Shown here: in pieces, positions 34,811-47,105 of the stretch
Layout: each line of letters begins with the position of its first letter
Position numbering within the stretch: the first letter of the stretch is position 1
NCBI GenBank assembly: GCA_024291935.2
Contig: CM044318.1
Span: 81,726,001 to 81,790,000, forward strand
From: Okapia johnstoni
Taxonomy: Eukaryota; Chordata; Mammalia; Artiodactyla; Giraffidae
Direction: 5' to 3'
Length of the DNA: 64,000 bases
Notes under the pieces: generated by a model
The model's input: only the letters and a program-made list of their open reading frames with translations
Told to the model about the DNA's origin: nothing
Databases searched by the model: none
Translations under genes and position numbers: made by a program

Positions 34811-35090
34811 GACTTCCCTGGTGGTCCAGCGGTTAAGAACCCGCCTGCCAATGCAGGGGACATGGGTTCGATCCCTGGTCCAGGAAGATTCCACATGCCA
34901 TGGGGCAGCTAGGCCCTTGTACCATAACTACCCAGCCTGCTCGTCTAGGGCCCACGCTCTGCAACAAAAAAAGCTGCCTCAATGAGAAGCTGCACACCTC
35001 AGTGAAGGCTAGCCCTACTTGCCACAGCTAGAGAAAACCTGTACACAGCAACAGAGACCCCACGCAGCCTAAAATCAATCAATCACGTTT
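34811..35090 (+). mobile_element. CHR-type tRNA-derived SINE, near full length
   Basis: Head GGACTTCCCTGGTGGTCCAG, GGGTTCGATCCCTGGTCCAG box, TCAATGAGAAGCTGCACACC body and a CAATCAATCA-type tail. Confidence 0.85.
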
Positions 35091-35164
35091 TTAAAAGAGC
35101 CGATAACTTAAGAAGGATCTCAGTTCCTGCTGTTTCACATGTGACTCGGTGCTTCTTCAAAGTC

Positions 35165-35500
35165 CCCATATGGAATGAATGTTTCTGTCAGCCCCCAAAT
35201 TCATGTGTTGAAACCTAACCCCCAGTGAGAAGGTATTAGGAGAAGGGGTCTTCGGGGGGTGATTAGGCTACCTAATCATTAATGGGATTAGTGCCCTGGT
35301 AAAAGGGACCCGTGAGAGCTCCCTCCATCCCTCTGCCACGTGAAGACATGGCAAGAAGATACCAGCTATGAAGCAGGAAGCAAATTCTAATCAGACACCA
35401 AAGCTGCCAGTGCCTTGATCTTGGTCTTGAAAATGGTGAGAAATAAATGTCTGTTGTTTATAAGCCATCTAGTTTATGGACTCTGTTCTAACAGCCTGAA
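35165..35500 (+). mobile_element. MLT1-like (MaLR) solo LTR
   Basis: Same family type as 27086-27780: CAAATTCATGTGTTGAAACC, GGTGATTAGGCTACC, GGGATTAGTGCCCTGGTAAA, TGAGAAATAAATGTCTGTTG. Non-coding. Confidence 0.75.
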
Positions 35501-37239
35501 GAGAGACCCAACAGAATACAGACCCAACAGAAGTAGTTTTAAAAACAGGACAGACATCCTACCCCTGTTTCATTTCATTTTATACCGTGTTTAAAATAAG
35601 CAGTGGCATTATCCACTGAAACTCATGAACATTAGATATCACCTATTTTAATGGCCAACTAAATTCTTCTAGATTTTTCACTAGATGTTCCATATTGGGG
35701 TGGACATGGTTGGAGCTACAAAATATTGGAATCTCAAGTTCTAAAGCATATGAAGCAAGACAAAAGACAAAGAAGACAAGATATATCCACAAGCAATGGA
35801 GGTAGAGAGAGAAAATGCTGGAAAAGTTAGATTTGCCAAATTACATGGACACTTGCAAAAGATGTCATTACTTCCAGATTCTCACTGGTTCCTTAAGGAT
35901 ATATTTTTAGAATAAAATTATTGAAGATTTGAAATATACAGTAAAATAGAAAAAGAAAAGGGAAAAACACATATAATCTCAGTTTTGTGGGATTTTCCCC
36001 ACTCCATTTCTGGTATACAATTTTTCCCCCCTCCATAATTTAGATTTGTGTATACAAGTTTGCATTTTCAATGAACAACACAGGATATACTTTTACTATT
36101 GTTATTATACATCTTTTGTAGATATCATTTTATACATTTCCAAAAATTTCATGTAGTTTATATGGCCATTCCCCTGTTCCTCTAGACATGTTGTTTGCTA
36201 TTTTTTTCTTATTATAACTTGCATGGCAACTTAACTTGTGCATTAAGAGGTTTTAAATATGTGCTTTAAATTATTCACTTGATTCAAGTATGAGATATGG
36301 GATTATTGGGTTTAAAGAAGGTTAAGAATTCAGGGCTCTTGAGACCGACAGTGCACTTAGGTGATGCTATCTCATAAGTCATTAACCATATGTAGTGGAG
36401 GCAGCCTGAGCACTTAATCACATCAACTATCTGATTGGGTCCAACGTTTGCTGGGTCTTTACATGAAATGCCCTGTGCTAAACTTCGTCGGAGGAAAAGA
36501 ATTGATGACACCATTCTCAGCCTCAAACAGCACATCTTCTATTAGCTGGGGGTTGTCACTAAGATATTTGTGCATCTTCCATCATGTACCTCCTGCCCAT
36601 TCTCTCTTCCTGGGCTAATTCTTTACTTAACCCTCTCCCCAACCTCCTGCTCTGTGATCTGACCTCTGGGGAGCACATATTTGGTTTCCTTGCCTTCTGA
36701 TTTCCAGTTGGGTCAATGGACAAGATGTTCAAGAGACTAGAGAGAGGTAAAGGGTAGGAGAGGTCTTGCCCCATCCCTGCCTCATCACAATTCTTGTGGC
36801 GTCTGTGGTTGCAGCTGCTGCGGGACATCCCTCTTCCAAGCTCTTGCCCGGGCCTGATGGCACCAATCCTCCGTCTGCCCCAACAGCTCTAGAGGTAGGA
36901 ATGGTTTTTGACTGGAGCTGGTCTCACCCCTTGTGGTTTTGACCATCCCATCTCTGCAAATAGTACATTCGTTATACTCTCCTCCAGCTGAACTCTCTGA
37001 GCTTCATCTGTTTGCTCTGGAGGTAGATACATCTCCCACCCAGCTTAGGTTCCACTTGCTCCCTGCCTCACTTCCACGTCTTCTCACCTGCCTGGCCAAT
37101 CACAAACTCCGGTGATGCTCAGCCATCGGCTCACCCCAGGCCAACACTCAACAGCTGAAACGTGCCTTGGGTTGAGTTCCACCCTCAAAATCAGCACTCC
37201 CTGATGATCCTTCTAAGCTTCTTGGGCATTTCACCTTTC
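35501..37239. other. Unassigned AT-rich stretch
   Basis: 35550-36280 is AT-rich and may hold decayed LINE sequence I cannot name. 36280-37240 shows nothing recognisable apart from C/T-rich text leading into the L2. Confidence 0.4.
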
Positions 37240-39475
37240 CTCATCTCCAAAATAACCATCTCATGCTACTCTTTCTTTTCTCAACTCCCTCAGTACTCTT
37301 CCCTGTTCACTATGTCAACTCTTCACTATCCATTATCTGCTACCCTCCACATCTTTGACCTCACCTACTAATACTCTCCCACTTGCTGACAATATTCTGG
37401 CTATACTGGTTTTTCTTCTGATCCTTAAATGCATTAAACTCCTAACTGCCTCCTGCTTCCCTGAGAAAAGACACACCCTCCCGCCCCCAGAAGTTCCCTG
37501 CACAGGGACCCACTCTGCCCTCCCCTCTTCCACTGTGAGAGAAGTGCCCTTGCTTCTACAGAAGGCTACTCTCCTCTTCGTGTTCTTCCTCCTCGCCCCT
37601 CTTGCCTCATCACGCAATTCTGCTCCCTCACTCCCGCAGGACCACTCTCTCTCTCTATCCGGTCATCTCCATGAGCACTTAGGCATGTTTGATGAATATC
37701 TCCCATGGTAAACACCACCTCTTAGAGCCCTCCGCTGACTCCCCAGACTCCTTGCTCTGCTCTGATCACATTCAAGCTTCTTAGATGTGTCAATGCAGGC
37801 GTCTACTTCCTCCCATCCCATCCTCTCCCTGACCATCTCCCCAGCTGTGTTTATGCCCCAGTGATCCCCTAAAGGTTGCTCTTGTCAGGGCCGCCAAAGA
37901 CCTTCCAAGCGGTCCAACACAATGATCTTTTCTGTCCTCATTTCACCTAACCTGTTGTTATCGTTCAGTCACTAACTCAACTCATCGCAATCCCATGGAC
38001 TACAGCATGCCAGGCTTCCCTATTCTTCACTATTTCCTGGAGTTTGCTCAAACTCACACCTACTGAGTCGATGATACCATCTCATCCTCTGTCACCCTCT
38101 TCTCCTCCTGTCCCCAATCTTTCCCAGCATCAGGGTCTTTTCCAATGAGTTGGCTCTTTGCATCAGGTAGCCAAAGTGTTGGACCTGTTAGCAGCATCTA
38201 AGAGTTAACCACTCTCTCCTGGAAAGCGTCTTTCCTCTTTTCATGGCTTCTGGGTCACCTCACTCATTGATGGCTTCTTCCCAGTCTCCTTGGCTGGTTC
38301 TCCCTCCTCCACTAGAAACCCCGGTCTCAGCACACTGTCTTCTTTACCTACTTACCCCTTCCCAATGTCATCTAGTTTTATGGCTTTCAGTGCTACCTGG
38401 AGGCTGATGAGATACTGGGCTTATATGTTTGGCCCTGACCTCTCCCCTTGCACTCATGCACTGGACGTGGCATCTCCAGGCATCTCAGACTTACTATGGC
38501 CACACAGAACTCTTGAATCTGCATCATCCTTCCCCAACTCATACACCCAGTGTCATATGAGGGAAGAAAGTCGTGTGGCTCTTCTCCTGCTTTTACCACT
38601 TGGAGAATCGCTCCACCCTCTGCCACCTGCTCAAGCTAAACCCAGCTCACTCTTTCTCTCCTCATCTTTCACCTGCCTCTCCCACACAAATGGCTCCACC
38701 TCCTAACTATACTCTCAATCCATGCATCTTTTTCCATCTTGCTGATCCCAGCTGGTCCCAGCTACCTTTATTTCTTACCCAGATTGGGGAAAGAGCCTTC
38801 TAACTAGTCCTCCCATGTCCATAGTTGCCTCTTGCAGTACTTCACAACACACTGGCTAGTGTCATCTTTTAAAGATCTTTCTACATCACTTCCTTGCTTT
38901 AAACCCTCCAGCAGGTGCCAGTGTACAGGGAGTAAAACCCAACCCTTTAGTCTGACCTACAAGACCCTACATGAACTGCCAGCCTTCCCCATCTCTACAG
39001 CACCCATGTCTCTGATCTCAGCTACCAACACTCTCTGCCAGCTGACCATATTCTAGCCAGCATGCTGTTTTTCTTCTCTTCCTGGTGTTCATTGAGCTCT
39101 TCAATGTCTCAGGGCTTCTGCACCTGTGGTCCCCTCTGCTGGGAATACAGCCCTGGGAGCATCTCAAGGCTGGCTCCTCCCTCCTGTTCACAGGACAGCT
39201 CAGATGTCACCTCTTCCCTGAGGCCTCCAACCAGCTCACCTGCTCCTGCCTCTATTCCACTGTCTTGAGGTATCTTCTTTACAGCACCGATCTCTTTAAG
39301 TTGTTTTGTTTACTTGTTTGTTGTTTGTCTTGTCTGCCCTCCCCCGCCCCACTGGAGCATACGCTGCAGAGAGTGGAGCTCCGCTTTGTTTATTCACAAT
39401 GCTAGATCCCCCATCCAGAACAGTGCCTGGCACATAGTATGTGCTCAAAAACTATGTGTTTAATAGCAAATGAAT
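37240..39475 (+). mobile_element. L2 LINE, long degraded copy
   Basis: Plus-strand L2 in collinear order: AATATCTCCCATGGTAAAC, GTTGCTCTTGTCAGGGCCGC, TGTTAGCAGCATCTAAGAG, GTCTCCTTGGCTGGTTC, TAGTTTTATGGCTTTCAG, ACTTCCTTGCTTTAAACCCTC, GGACAGCTCAGATGTCACC, and the 3' end CAGTGCCTGGCACATAGTAT. The frame is wholly decayed. BovB interrupts it at 37957. The left boundary is approximate. Confidence 0.75.
37957..38182 (-). mobile_element. BovB LINE, short 3' fragment
   Basis: Minus-strand BovB tail and adjacent coding remnant inserted in L2. A 7-bp duplication ACCTGTT (37950-37956 and 38183-38189) restores L2 continuity across the site. Confidence 0.85.
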
Positions 39476-39584
39476 TCAGCAGAAACCAAAATAACTGTAA
39501 CAACTATAACTTAAATAACTGCAACAGGCAGACGGGAAAACACATGCTCTGTGCCCTGAAAAGGAACTCAAATGTATTTCAGCT

Positions 39585-39785
39585 CTGAGCCAGCTGTATT
39601 ATATAAGGCTCTCAGTGAATCTGGGGAGTAGGGATTGTTCCCCGCGTTTTAAAAATGAGGAAACTGAGGCACACAGTGATTGAGTGGCTTGCCCAGGTCA
39701 CATAGGGCAGCTGAGCTGGTTGGTTATGGCCTGAGTCCACTTCTGACTTGGGATGCCAGTGATATCACAGCTATCAGATGTTTGA
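39585..39785 (-). mobile_element. MIR SINE
   Basis: AAATGAGGAAACTGAGGCAC, GTGGCTTGCCCAGGTCACA and GGCAGCTGAGCTGG in minus-strand MIR order. Confidence 0.85.
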
Positions 39786-39794
39786 CTACCACCC

Positions 39795-40090
39795 CACAGT
39801 GGTTAATTTTATGTGGCAAATTGGCTGTGCCACAGTGCTCAGATAATTGGTCATATATTATTCTGGATATTTCTGTGAATGTGATTTTTGGATGAAATTG
39901 ACATTTAACTTGGTAGACACTGAATAAAGCAGATTGCCCTCTGTAATGTGGAGGGCCTTATCTAATTAGTTGAAGGCTCAACTAGAACAATGACTAATGT
40001 CCCCCAAGCAAGAGGGAATTTTGCCAGTGGACCGCCTTTGGACTTGACCTGCAACTCTTCCCTGAGTCTTCAGCTTGTTGGTTTACCTCA
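39795..40090 (+). mobile_element. Mammalian interspersed repeat, family not assigned
   Basis: GGTTAATTTTATGTGGCAAA, ATTATTCTGGATATTTCTGT, AGACACTGAATAAAGCAGAT, TGCCCTCTGTAATGTGG and GCAAGAGGGAATTTTGCC follow a widespread placental repeat I recognise, but I cannot name it with confidence. Confidence 0.6.
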
Positions 40091-40220
40091 TTTGAAGGGA
40101 AACAGGATTTGAATCTGGCTTATAAGATTTCATAATCTGTATTCTTTCCACTAGGCTATGGTGCTTCCCAGAAAATACAAAAGGAAACAGGCACACGAGC
40201 AAGAGAGATACAAAGACGTG

Positions 40221-40356
40221 TGTGCTGTGCGCTGTGCTTAGTCACTCAGTTGTGTCCAACTCTGTCACCCCGTGGACTGCAGCCCTCCAGGCTCCTCCGT
40301 CCATGGGATTCTCCAGGCAGGAATACTGGAGTGGGTTATACCCTCCTCCAGGAGAT
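40221..40356 (-). mobile_element. Bov-tA SINE, head missing
   Basis: Minus-strand tail and body only (TTGTGTCCAACTCTGTCACC ... TCCAGGCAGGAATACTGGAG). CAAAGACGTG (40211-40220) and CAAAGATGTG (40357-40366) differ once, so a 5'-truncated insertion with a target-site duplication is likely. Confidence 0.8.
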
Positions 40357-40366
40357 CAAAGATGTG

Positions 40367-43275
40367 CAGAGGTGCACACAAGGAGTAACTCTCTCTTGCC
40401 ATGGTGGCAGCGACTGGGGACCAGGCTCAGCCCTTCTCTGAGCCTGATACGCTGGTCAGGTTCCTGACAAGAGAATTTCTGAGCCCACTGATGCTGATGA
40501 TTTCTGGTAAGGGTACAAGAGGGCTAAAAAAATTCTTGCTAAAACCTGAATGTTTTCAAACTCCAAATTATAAGTTGATGAAATCTAACATCACAATACC
40601 GTACAATTTCTCAGCACAACCCATGAAGCCTCTGCCTTAGGACTCTAACTTTCAGATAAGCCTTTATCCCAAGACAGGCAAAGGGGGTTTGATGAGGTTC
40701 TTGTCACTCAAACTGCTGCATTATTTCTGTGAAGATATGGCCAAGAGGCACTTGGTTGAGAAATGCAGAGTACTTAATCCAATTAGTAACTCAAGCTCTT
40801 AATGTGCTATTACATCCAAAAATGCTTTTAAATTGCCATGTTTTAAAATAGAAAGATGAAAACAGAGATATTTTATTAAATATTTATCTCATTAATAAAC
40901 ACAAGATAATCATTGCTTTTTATTTTGAATTAACTTTTCCATTTGGGTTCAATGCACATTTCATAAACAGGTTCTTTTCTCCTGATGGGAGGGAACTTAA
41001 TTACAAAAACACAATGGGTCTTCTACTCTGTATGAAAATGAAGCAAATGAAATTGCTTTCCCCCCTCCAAAGGCTGTTGCAATGAAGAAACACAATTGAA
41101 GATGACAGTACTCTGCTACCCAGGAATTGTTTTTGGATGAAGTTCGAGGATTATATGCAATTATACTACAGTAAATTTTCCATGACCATTCATGTTCAAG
41201 GACTCATTTTAAAAATAAAAGGAAAGCCTAAGTACAGAATAAGCAGAGTCATAAGAATAAACAGGTCCATGATAAAAAGTTCCCTTTATACCTCTGTTAT
41301 ATTGGTATACAGTGTTAGACTTGTATATCAGAAATCTGTATAATGAAAAATGTGCGGCAGAAAGCGAATTGAGTCTGTGGGAAAATCATGTCAGTAAGGC
41401 ATGGCATCTGCATACCTCCTTTTCCATGTCCCCAGCATTCGTTCTTCCTTCTTGTTACAAAGTTCTTCCTCCCTCACTCCAGGGCCAGAAAAGACAAAGT
41501 GAAAGATAAGTGAATGTGGTGTCTGGCCGCTTGGCACTGCCTGTCACCTGTGGATGGATGCAGAGTGCTGGTTCCTGACTTGCTCCCCCATTTGCCAGCA
41601 ATTAGGTCTGCAGATGGCTTCTCCCAGCAGGTACCACGGCCCAGGAACACTGCCTAAAGCCTGCAAGGCTGTGCGCTGCACGACGGCAGCAGTTGGGCTG
41701 GGGAGAAGTGGACAAAATTCACACGGACTGCAGTGAAAACACAGCCTCAGAGTTGTGCGATGCAGTGGCACACCCCGCGCTCCAAACCAGCGCCCCTCAG
41801 AGGAGAGCCAGCTCCTCTCTGGTTGGCCTCTGGGGGCCGGCCTTTGCGGGTGGTCTCTGGGAGCCGGCCTGCGGCTTATTATCCCCACTGACACCAGCTG
41901 TACAAAGGGGCCTTCGTGGCCTCCAGCCCGAGAGCCCTTTGCCCCTGAGTAGAACTCTGGGTCCACGCAGCTTCTGAGCTGCAGCACCCCTTCCCCCATC
42001 GCTGTGGTTGGCACGAGACTCTCTGAATAGGCTACTGACTCAGTTTCCCTACTAGGTGACAGCCGGTTGCCCTGCTCCACAGCCCAGTTCCTCGCTCTAG
42101 GGTGGCACTTTGGCACTCTGGCCTCATCTATCTCTTGCTGACCTCCCTTTCAGGGGGCCTGCATCCTGCCCTAATCCTACCCTGGACTTCATGGTCAGAT
42201 CTTCTGGACAAGGACCACTGCCTTCCAGGTTTTGACTGGATCCCATCCTCCTGGCTGGATACCCCCAAATCCCCAAATCTGGGGTGAGCAGGCATGGTTG
42301 CTCCCCAGGCATGCACCCTCCCCCAAAGCTCTTCCCCCAAGTGGTGACCGAGTTCTTTGACCTGCTTTCCGTCTCATTCTGGGAAGTGAGCAAGTCTCCA
42401 TCCAATCCAGTATGCTGCTCCATCTCTGACAAGTGTCCCTTGAGAAATATTTCAGGAAGGAATTTTATCTGATAACTACAGGCAACGATCAAAGAAAACT
42501 AATTCCGCTGTTTGTTACAACATCAGTGAAAGAAGTCAAGAATACAGTCTCAGAAGGAGCATAAAGTATGCAATAAAGACTAATACATAATTAATGAATA
42601 TCATGTCTCTAACATGGCTCTCTTCAAAACCAAGCACACAGGGTGTAATTACTCCTCACTTCATCATAAAGTTGGGAGTGGGCAGATGCTAGTTGCCTCT
42701 TATAAATAAGGAAACAGGAGAAAAGCCAAATAATTTTTCCAAAGGAAACCACCGCTAGAAACTAGACTGAAACCCAATAATCTCGAAACGCAGTTGTGAT
42801 GCACTTAAAATGTCAGTGTATATCTCTATTTCAAATTTCCACTAATCTTAGACAATCACTTGGCATATCTGTTTTACGGCATCTGCTGTTGAGAATCCCA
42901 GCGCTGCCACAAGGTTGAACCAGTCTACGAGTCACACAGGAAAATCATTCTAATTACTTACAAATAATTACAGTCTTATCGTGGGTAAGAGCATAGAGTC
43001 TGTGTCATGTTGCTTCTGTTTTAATCCCAGTTCTGCTGCTCACTAACATAGCTCTTTCATAAAGATTAATTAAATTAGTATTTAGGCAGATAAACTGATG
43101 TTTTGATTAATAAATACGCTTACTATATAGTGAGCATTATATAATCAGAAGATTTTATGCTCACATTATATTCATGTTTCATTTTGACCCCTAAATGGAA
43201 TTAATTATCATCTTGATCATGCTTGTTATTCACCACAATTGATTAGAAAGATCTCTGGTTTTAAAAAAAATCAAA
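40367..43275. other. Mostly unassigned; candidate conserved DNA and GC-rich patch
   Basis: 40660-41130 is repeat-free and AT-rich with TAATTA cores. 41540-42120 is GC-rich and has a local 32-bp imperfect tandem (GGCCTCTGGGGGCCGG-type) near 41820-41875, which explains part of a 190-codon minus-strand frame. 42985-43060 resembles plus-strand MIR. No exon is supported. Confidence 0.4.
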
Positions 43276-43371
43276 GGGAATTCCCTGGCGGTTCATGGTT
43301 AGGACCCTGGGCTTTCACTTCTGGGGCCTGGGTTCCATCCCTGGTCAGGGAACTAAGATTCTGTAACCAGC

Positions 43372-43409
<38 letters not shown>
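43276..43409 (+). mobile_element. CHR-type SINE with long pure poly-A tail
   Basis: Head GGGAATTCCCTGGCGGTTCA, GGGTTCCATCCCTGGTCAGG box and an uninterrupted A33 tail (43377-43409). The 3' tail lies only a few bases from the start of a BovB copy. Confidence 0.88.
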
Positions 43410-43412
<3 letters not shown>

Positions 43413-44560
43413 TCTGGATGAAGAACAAACTGAAATCAAGATTACAGGGGGAAATACCAATAACCTCAGATATGCAGATGACACCACCGTATGGCAGAAA
43501 GCAAAGAGGAACTAAAGAGCCTCTGGTTGAAAGTGAAAGAGGAGAGTGAAAAAGCTGACTTAAAACTCAACATTCAGAAAACTAAGATCATGGCATTTGG
43601 TCACATCACTTCATGGCAAATAGATGGGGAAACAATGGAAACAGTGACAGACTTTATTTTCTTGGGACTCCAAAATCACTGCAGATGGTGACTGCAGCCA
43701 TGAAATTAAAAGATGCTTGCTCCTTGGAAGAAAAGCTATGACCAACCTAGACAGCAAATTTAAAAGCAGAGACATTACTTTGCCAACAAAGGTCTGTCTA
43801 GTCAAGGCTATGGTTTTTCCAGTAGTCATGTATGGATGTCCATCCTAAAGGAGATCAGTCCTGGGTGTTCATTGGAAGGACTGATGTGGAAGCTGAAACT
43901 CCAATACTTTGGCCACCTGATGTGAAGAGCTGACTCATTTGAAAAAACCCTGATGCTGGGAAGGATTGGGGGCAGGATGAAAAGGGGATGACAGAGGATG
44001 AGATGGTTGGATGGCATCACCAACTTGATGGACATGAGTTTGAGCAAGCTCCAAAAGTTGGCGATGGACAGGGAAGCCTGGCATGCTGAGGTTCATGGGG
44101 TTGCAAAGAGTCGGACACGACTGAGAGACTGAACTGAACTGATGTATGGATGTGAGAGTTAGACTATAAAGAAAGCTGAGCACCGAAGAATTTTGAAGTG
44201 TGGTGTTGGAGAAGACTCTTGAGAGTCCCTTGGACTGCAAGGAGATCCAACCAGTCCATCCTAAAGGAAATCAGTCCTGAATATTCATTGAAAGGACTGA
44301 TGCTGAAGCTGAAACTCCAATACTTTGGCCATCTGATGCGAAGAACTGACTCATTGGAAAAGACCCTGATGCTGGGAAAGATTGAAGGCAGGAGGAGAAA
44401 GGGACGACAGAGGATGAGATGGTTGGATGGCATCACCAACTTGATGGACATGAGTTTGAGCAAGCTCCAAAAGTTGGCGATGGACAGGGAAGCCTGGCGT
44501 GCTATAGTCCATGGGGTCACAAAGAGTCAGACATGACTGAGAGACTGAATTGAACTGACT
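43413..44560 (+). mobile_element. BovB LINE, 5'-truncated, split by another BovB
   Basis: Plus-strand BovB beginning just before the reverse transcriptase YADD region (AGATATGCAGATGACACCAC) and ending in the GAACTGACTG tail. The frame is broken by several indels (for example CTTATGGCAG reads GTATGGCAG). It is interrupted at 43840-44141 by a second BovB. Removing that insert restores collinearity with other copies. Confidence 0.92.
43840..44141 (+). mobile_element. BovB 3' fragment inserted into BovB
   Basis: A 302-bp 3' end starting CCATCCTAAAGGAGATCAG and ending GAACTGAACTG. It is bracketed by the perfect 12-bp duplication ATGTATGGATGT (43828-43839 and 44142-44153) of host BovB sequence. 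Its left half carries the TGGGTGTTCATTGG variant, unlike the host's TGAATATTCATTG, so it came from a different subfamily. Confidence 0.92.
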
Positions 44561-44564
44561 GAAG

Positions 44565-45289
44565 ATAAGCTGAATATATTCAACAGAATGATTCTACAAG
44601 TTCTAAAGGGAATGGAGGCAACTTCAGAATATTTTGAAGGGGCCACAGATTCAAATGTCTCCAGGCAGCTTGTATGCAATTGAGAAGTAACCTGGTATAA
44701 GACAATAGGAAAACTTTTTAAGGTAACACTGGTGAAACAAAGCATGCCTTCAGGCAATGTTGAGTGAGTGCTGGTTCATGATGAAATTGTTCTAATATAT
44801 TTATTTGCACCTTTTTGGTGTCTTCTCTCTCATACTCATAAAAGAAAGTTTTAAATAAATGTACATATTAAATTACATCCCACATGCAGGCCTTCTTTTA
44901 TCTTCATACTTTAAAAGAACCTATAATGGATTCTAGGTTAGAGGTGAATTTACAGAACCAATCCTTTTTTTTGTTTGGATTATTCTAATTATTTCAGCAA
45001 CCCCTCAGACTATAACTGGTACAATATATTTGTGCCTATTGATGCAAATCTAATTTGTGTTCTTGGGAATTTGGGGTTTTGTTTGTTCTCTTTTCTCCAT
45101 TAGAGTAGAAATTCCTCAAGTGTAAGTACTATATTTCTACTCAGCCTAATAATCAAACCTATCTATTAAGCATTTAATGGTATTCAGTGCTGAGCTAGGC
45201 AGACAGGAAGAGATTTCAGACTGTATTCTCCGTGCTCGGTGAAATGCTCTGGAGAACCGTGGCTATCTCTCTGCGATATTTACCAGGGA
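44565..45289. other. Unassigned spacer
   Basis: AT-rich; no repeat, exon or RNA gene recognised. Confidence 0.45.
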
Positions 45290-45470
45290 TTTGATTGTGC
45301 CTGATCTCTTCTAAGTGCCTCCTACCTATTATTTCATGAAATCCCACAACCCTGTAAGGCCATTCCTATTATTACCCTCATTTTACAGACCGGGAAATTG
45401 AGCTTGTTATTGTTTGAAATACCTTGCTAAGGTGGCCCAGCTGGTGAATGCAGACGTAGGCTAAGAACCA
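45290..45470 (-). mobile_element. MIR SINE
   Basis: ATTATTTCATGAAATCCCAC, CATTTTACAGACCGGGAAAT and GGTGGCCCAGCTGGTGAATG in minus-strand MIR order. Confidence 0.8.
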
Positions 45471-45486
45471 TAATCTAAATCCCAGC

Positions 45487-45800
45487 ATGCGGGCTCAGCG
45501 GTAAAGAATCCACCTGCCAATGCAGGAGATGCAGGTTCAATCCCTGGTTCAGGAAGATCCCACATGCTGCTGAGCAACTAAGCCCAAGCGCCACAACTAT
45601 GGAGTCTGTGCTCTGGAGCCCAGAAACCACAACTACTGAAGCCCTTGTGCCATACAGCCCGTGCTCCACAACAAGAGAGACCACCACAATGAGAAGCCGG
45701 TACATCATAACTAGGGACTACCTCCCACTTGCGACAACTAGAAAAAAGCAACAAAGACCTCGTATAGCCAAAAATAAATAAAGAAACTATTAAAAGAAAA
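45487..45800 (+). mobile_element. CHR-type tRNA-derived SINE, near full length
   Basis: GGGCTCAGCGGTAAAGAATC head, GGTTCAATCCCTGGTTCAGG box, ACCACCACAATGAGAAGCC and a GCCAAAAATAAATAAAG tail. The first bases of the head are diverged. Confidence 0.82.
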
Positions 45801-46919
45801 AAAAACCCAAAACTCAGTCTGCCTTCTGCATATCACGTGTGTGCAAAGAGGAGCTGCACTGCCTCTTCTGGAATTCTTGTGCAAATCTCCTCACTTCCCT
45901 TTCCCAAACCCAGGCACTTTGTATAATATGAGTTTTGGACACATATAATACTAAGAGAAGGAAAGTTTCATTGGGTATAGGTATCTATTTTTCATCTTGC
46001 CCCCAAGCCCTAGACATAGTAGGTAAAATAATTTTTAAAATATTAACTCTATAACACTGAGAAGAAAAAGCAATGATACTGATTTCCTGGATAAAAGGAA
46101 GCAGATGAGATAGGATATATGGAAAAATGAGAGTAGACATTTCTCCAAAATTTATAGATCCAGTTGACAAAAGTGAGCCCAAAGGTTATTGGAGTAGCAC
46201 AACTTCTAAGCTTGACCTAATAGGTATACAGAAATTACTAAATAAAAGTAGAGAACTGCCATTCTCTTCAAACATTCAAGAAGTGTTCATAAAATTAAAC
46301 ACTAATTATGCTAAAAAGTAATATCTTGAATTGAAAAAAGCATAAATCTCAGAGACCACCTTTGCTGCCTACACTGTATCAAAATCTGAAACTGGAGATA
46401 AAAGAAAACACTGGAAATGAGGGTGAAAATACAACTTTTCAATTTCTTCTTATTATTCATAATTATTATTTAGAAATGAATGGCAAATGCCATGTAATTA
46501 AGTACTAGCAAAGATATAGTGAGGGTGGTTTTACTAGGGTAGTGGATAAAGACGGTAAGAACAGGGTGGATGGAGAAGTTCTTTAGAAGCAGAACCTGGA
46601 AACACATTTGACTGGTCCCCCTTGACCTCCACTGACCCGCCTTGTGGGCCCACAGCCTTGCTTTGTCTGAGTAAGACTTTGTCAGCTTGTTCAGCACTGG
46701 ATCCCCGGGCCTGGTACAGACCCAGACCTAAGCCCAGTGATTCATATGTTTTTGGTGAAAATCTTTTTCAGGCCTGTCCACTCAGCATGGAATCCCACCC
46801 AGTGAGGCCACTAAATTTAGTTACAACCTTTTCCCATCTCCAGCAAATACCATGCATGATTGAAGCTTTGAGAGAGAAAGACCATCTCACCTTCACAAAT
46901 ACTCTGTGACTGATGAAAC
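45801..46919. other. Unassigned spacer
   Basis: No named repeat or exon. Short open frames lack motifs. Confidence 0.45.
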
Positions 46920-47040
46920 TCTTCAGTGTAAATTATCTTGCTTTGATCCTTAAAACAAGATTATTCTCACTTTTCAGATGCTGAAACTGAGAACCACCTT
47001 ATCCAAAGTCACAGCTGGAAAGAAGCAGAGCTAATATTTG
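46920..47040 (-). mobile_element. MIR SINE remnant
   Basis: TTTTCAGATGCTGAAACTGA and CCAAAGTCACAGCTGGAAAG in minus-strand MIR order. Confidence 0.65.
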
Positions 47041-47105
47041 CTACTCTAAATGAAAGTGGAATGATCTATGAAAATAAGTAAATAAGCTAACATTTATTGA
47101 TTTGT

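Noticed and set aside
41544..42116. 190-codon minus-strand open frame with Pro/Arg-rich repeats
   Set aside because: It is explained by GC-rich sequence and a local imperfect 32-bp tandem; no motif, splice context or conservation evidence.
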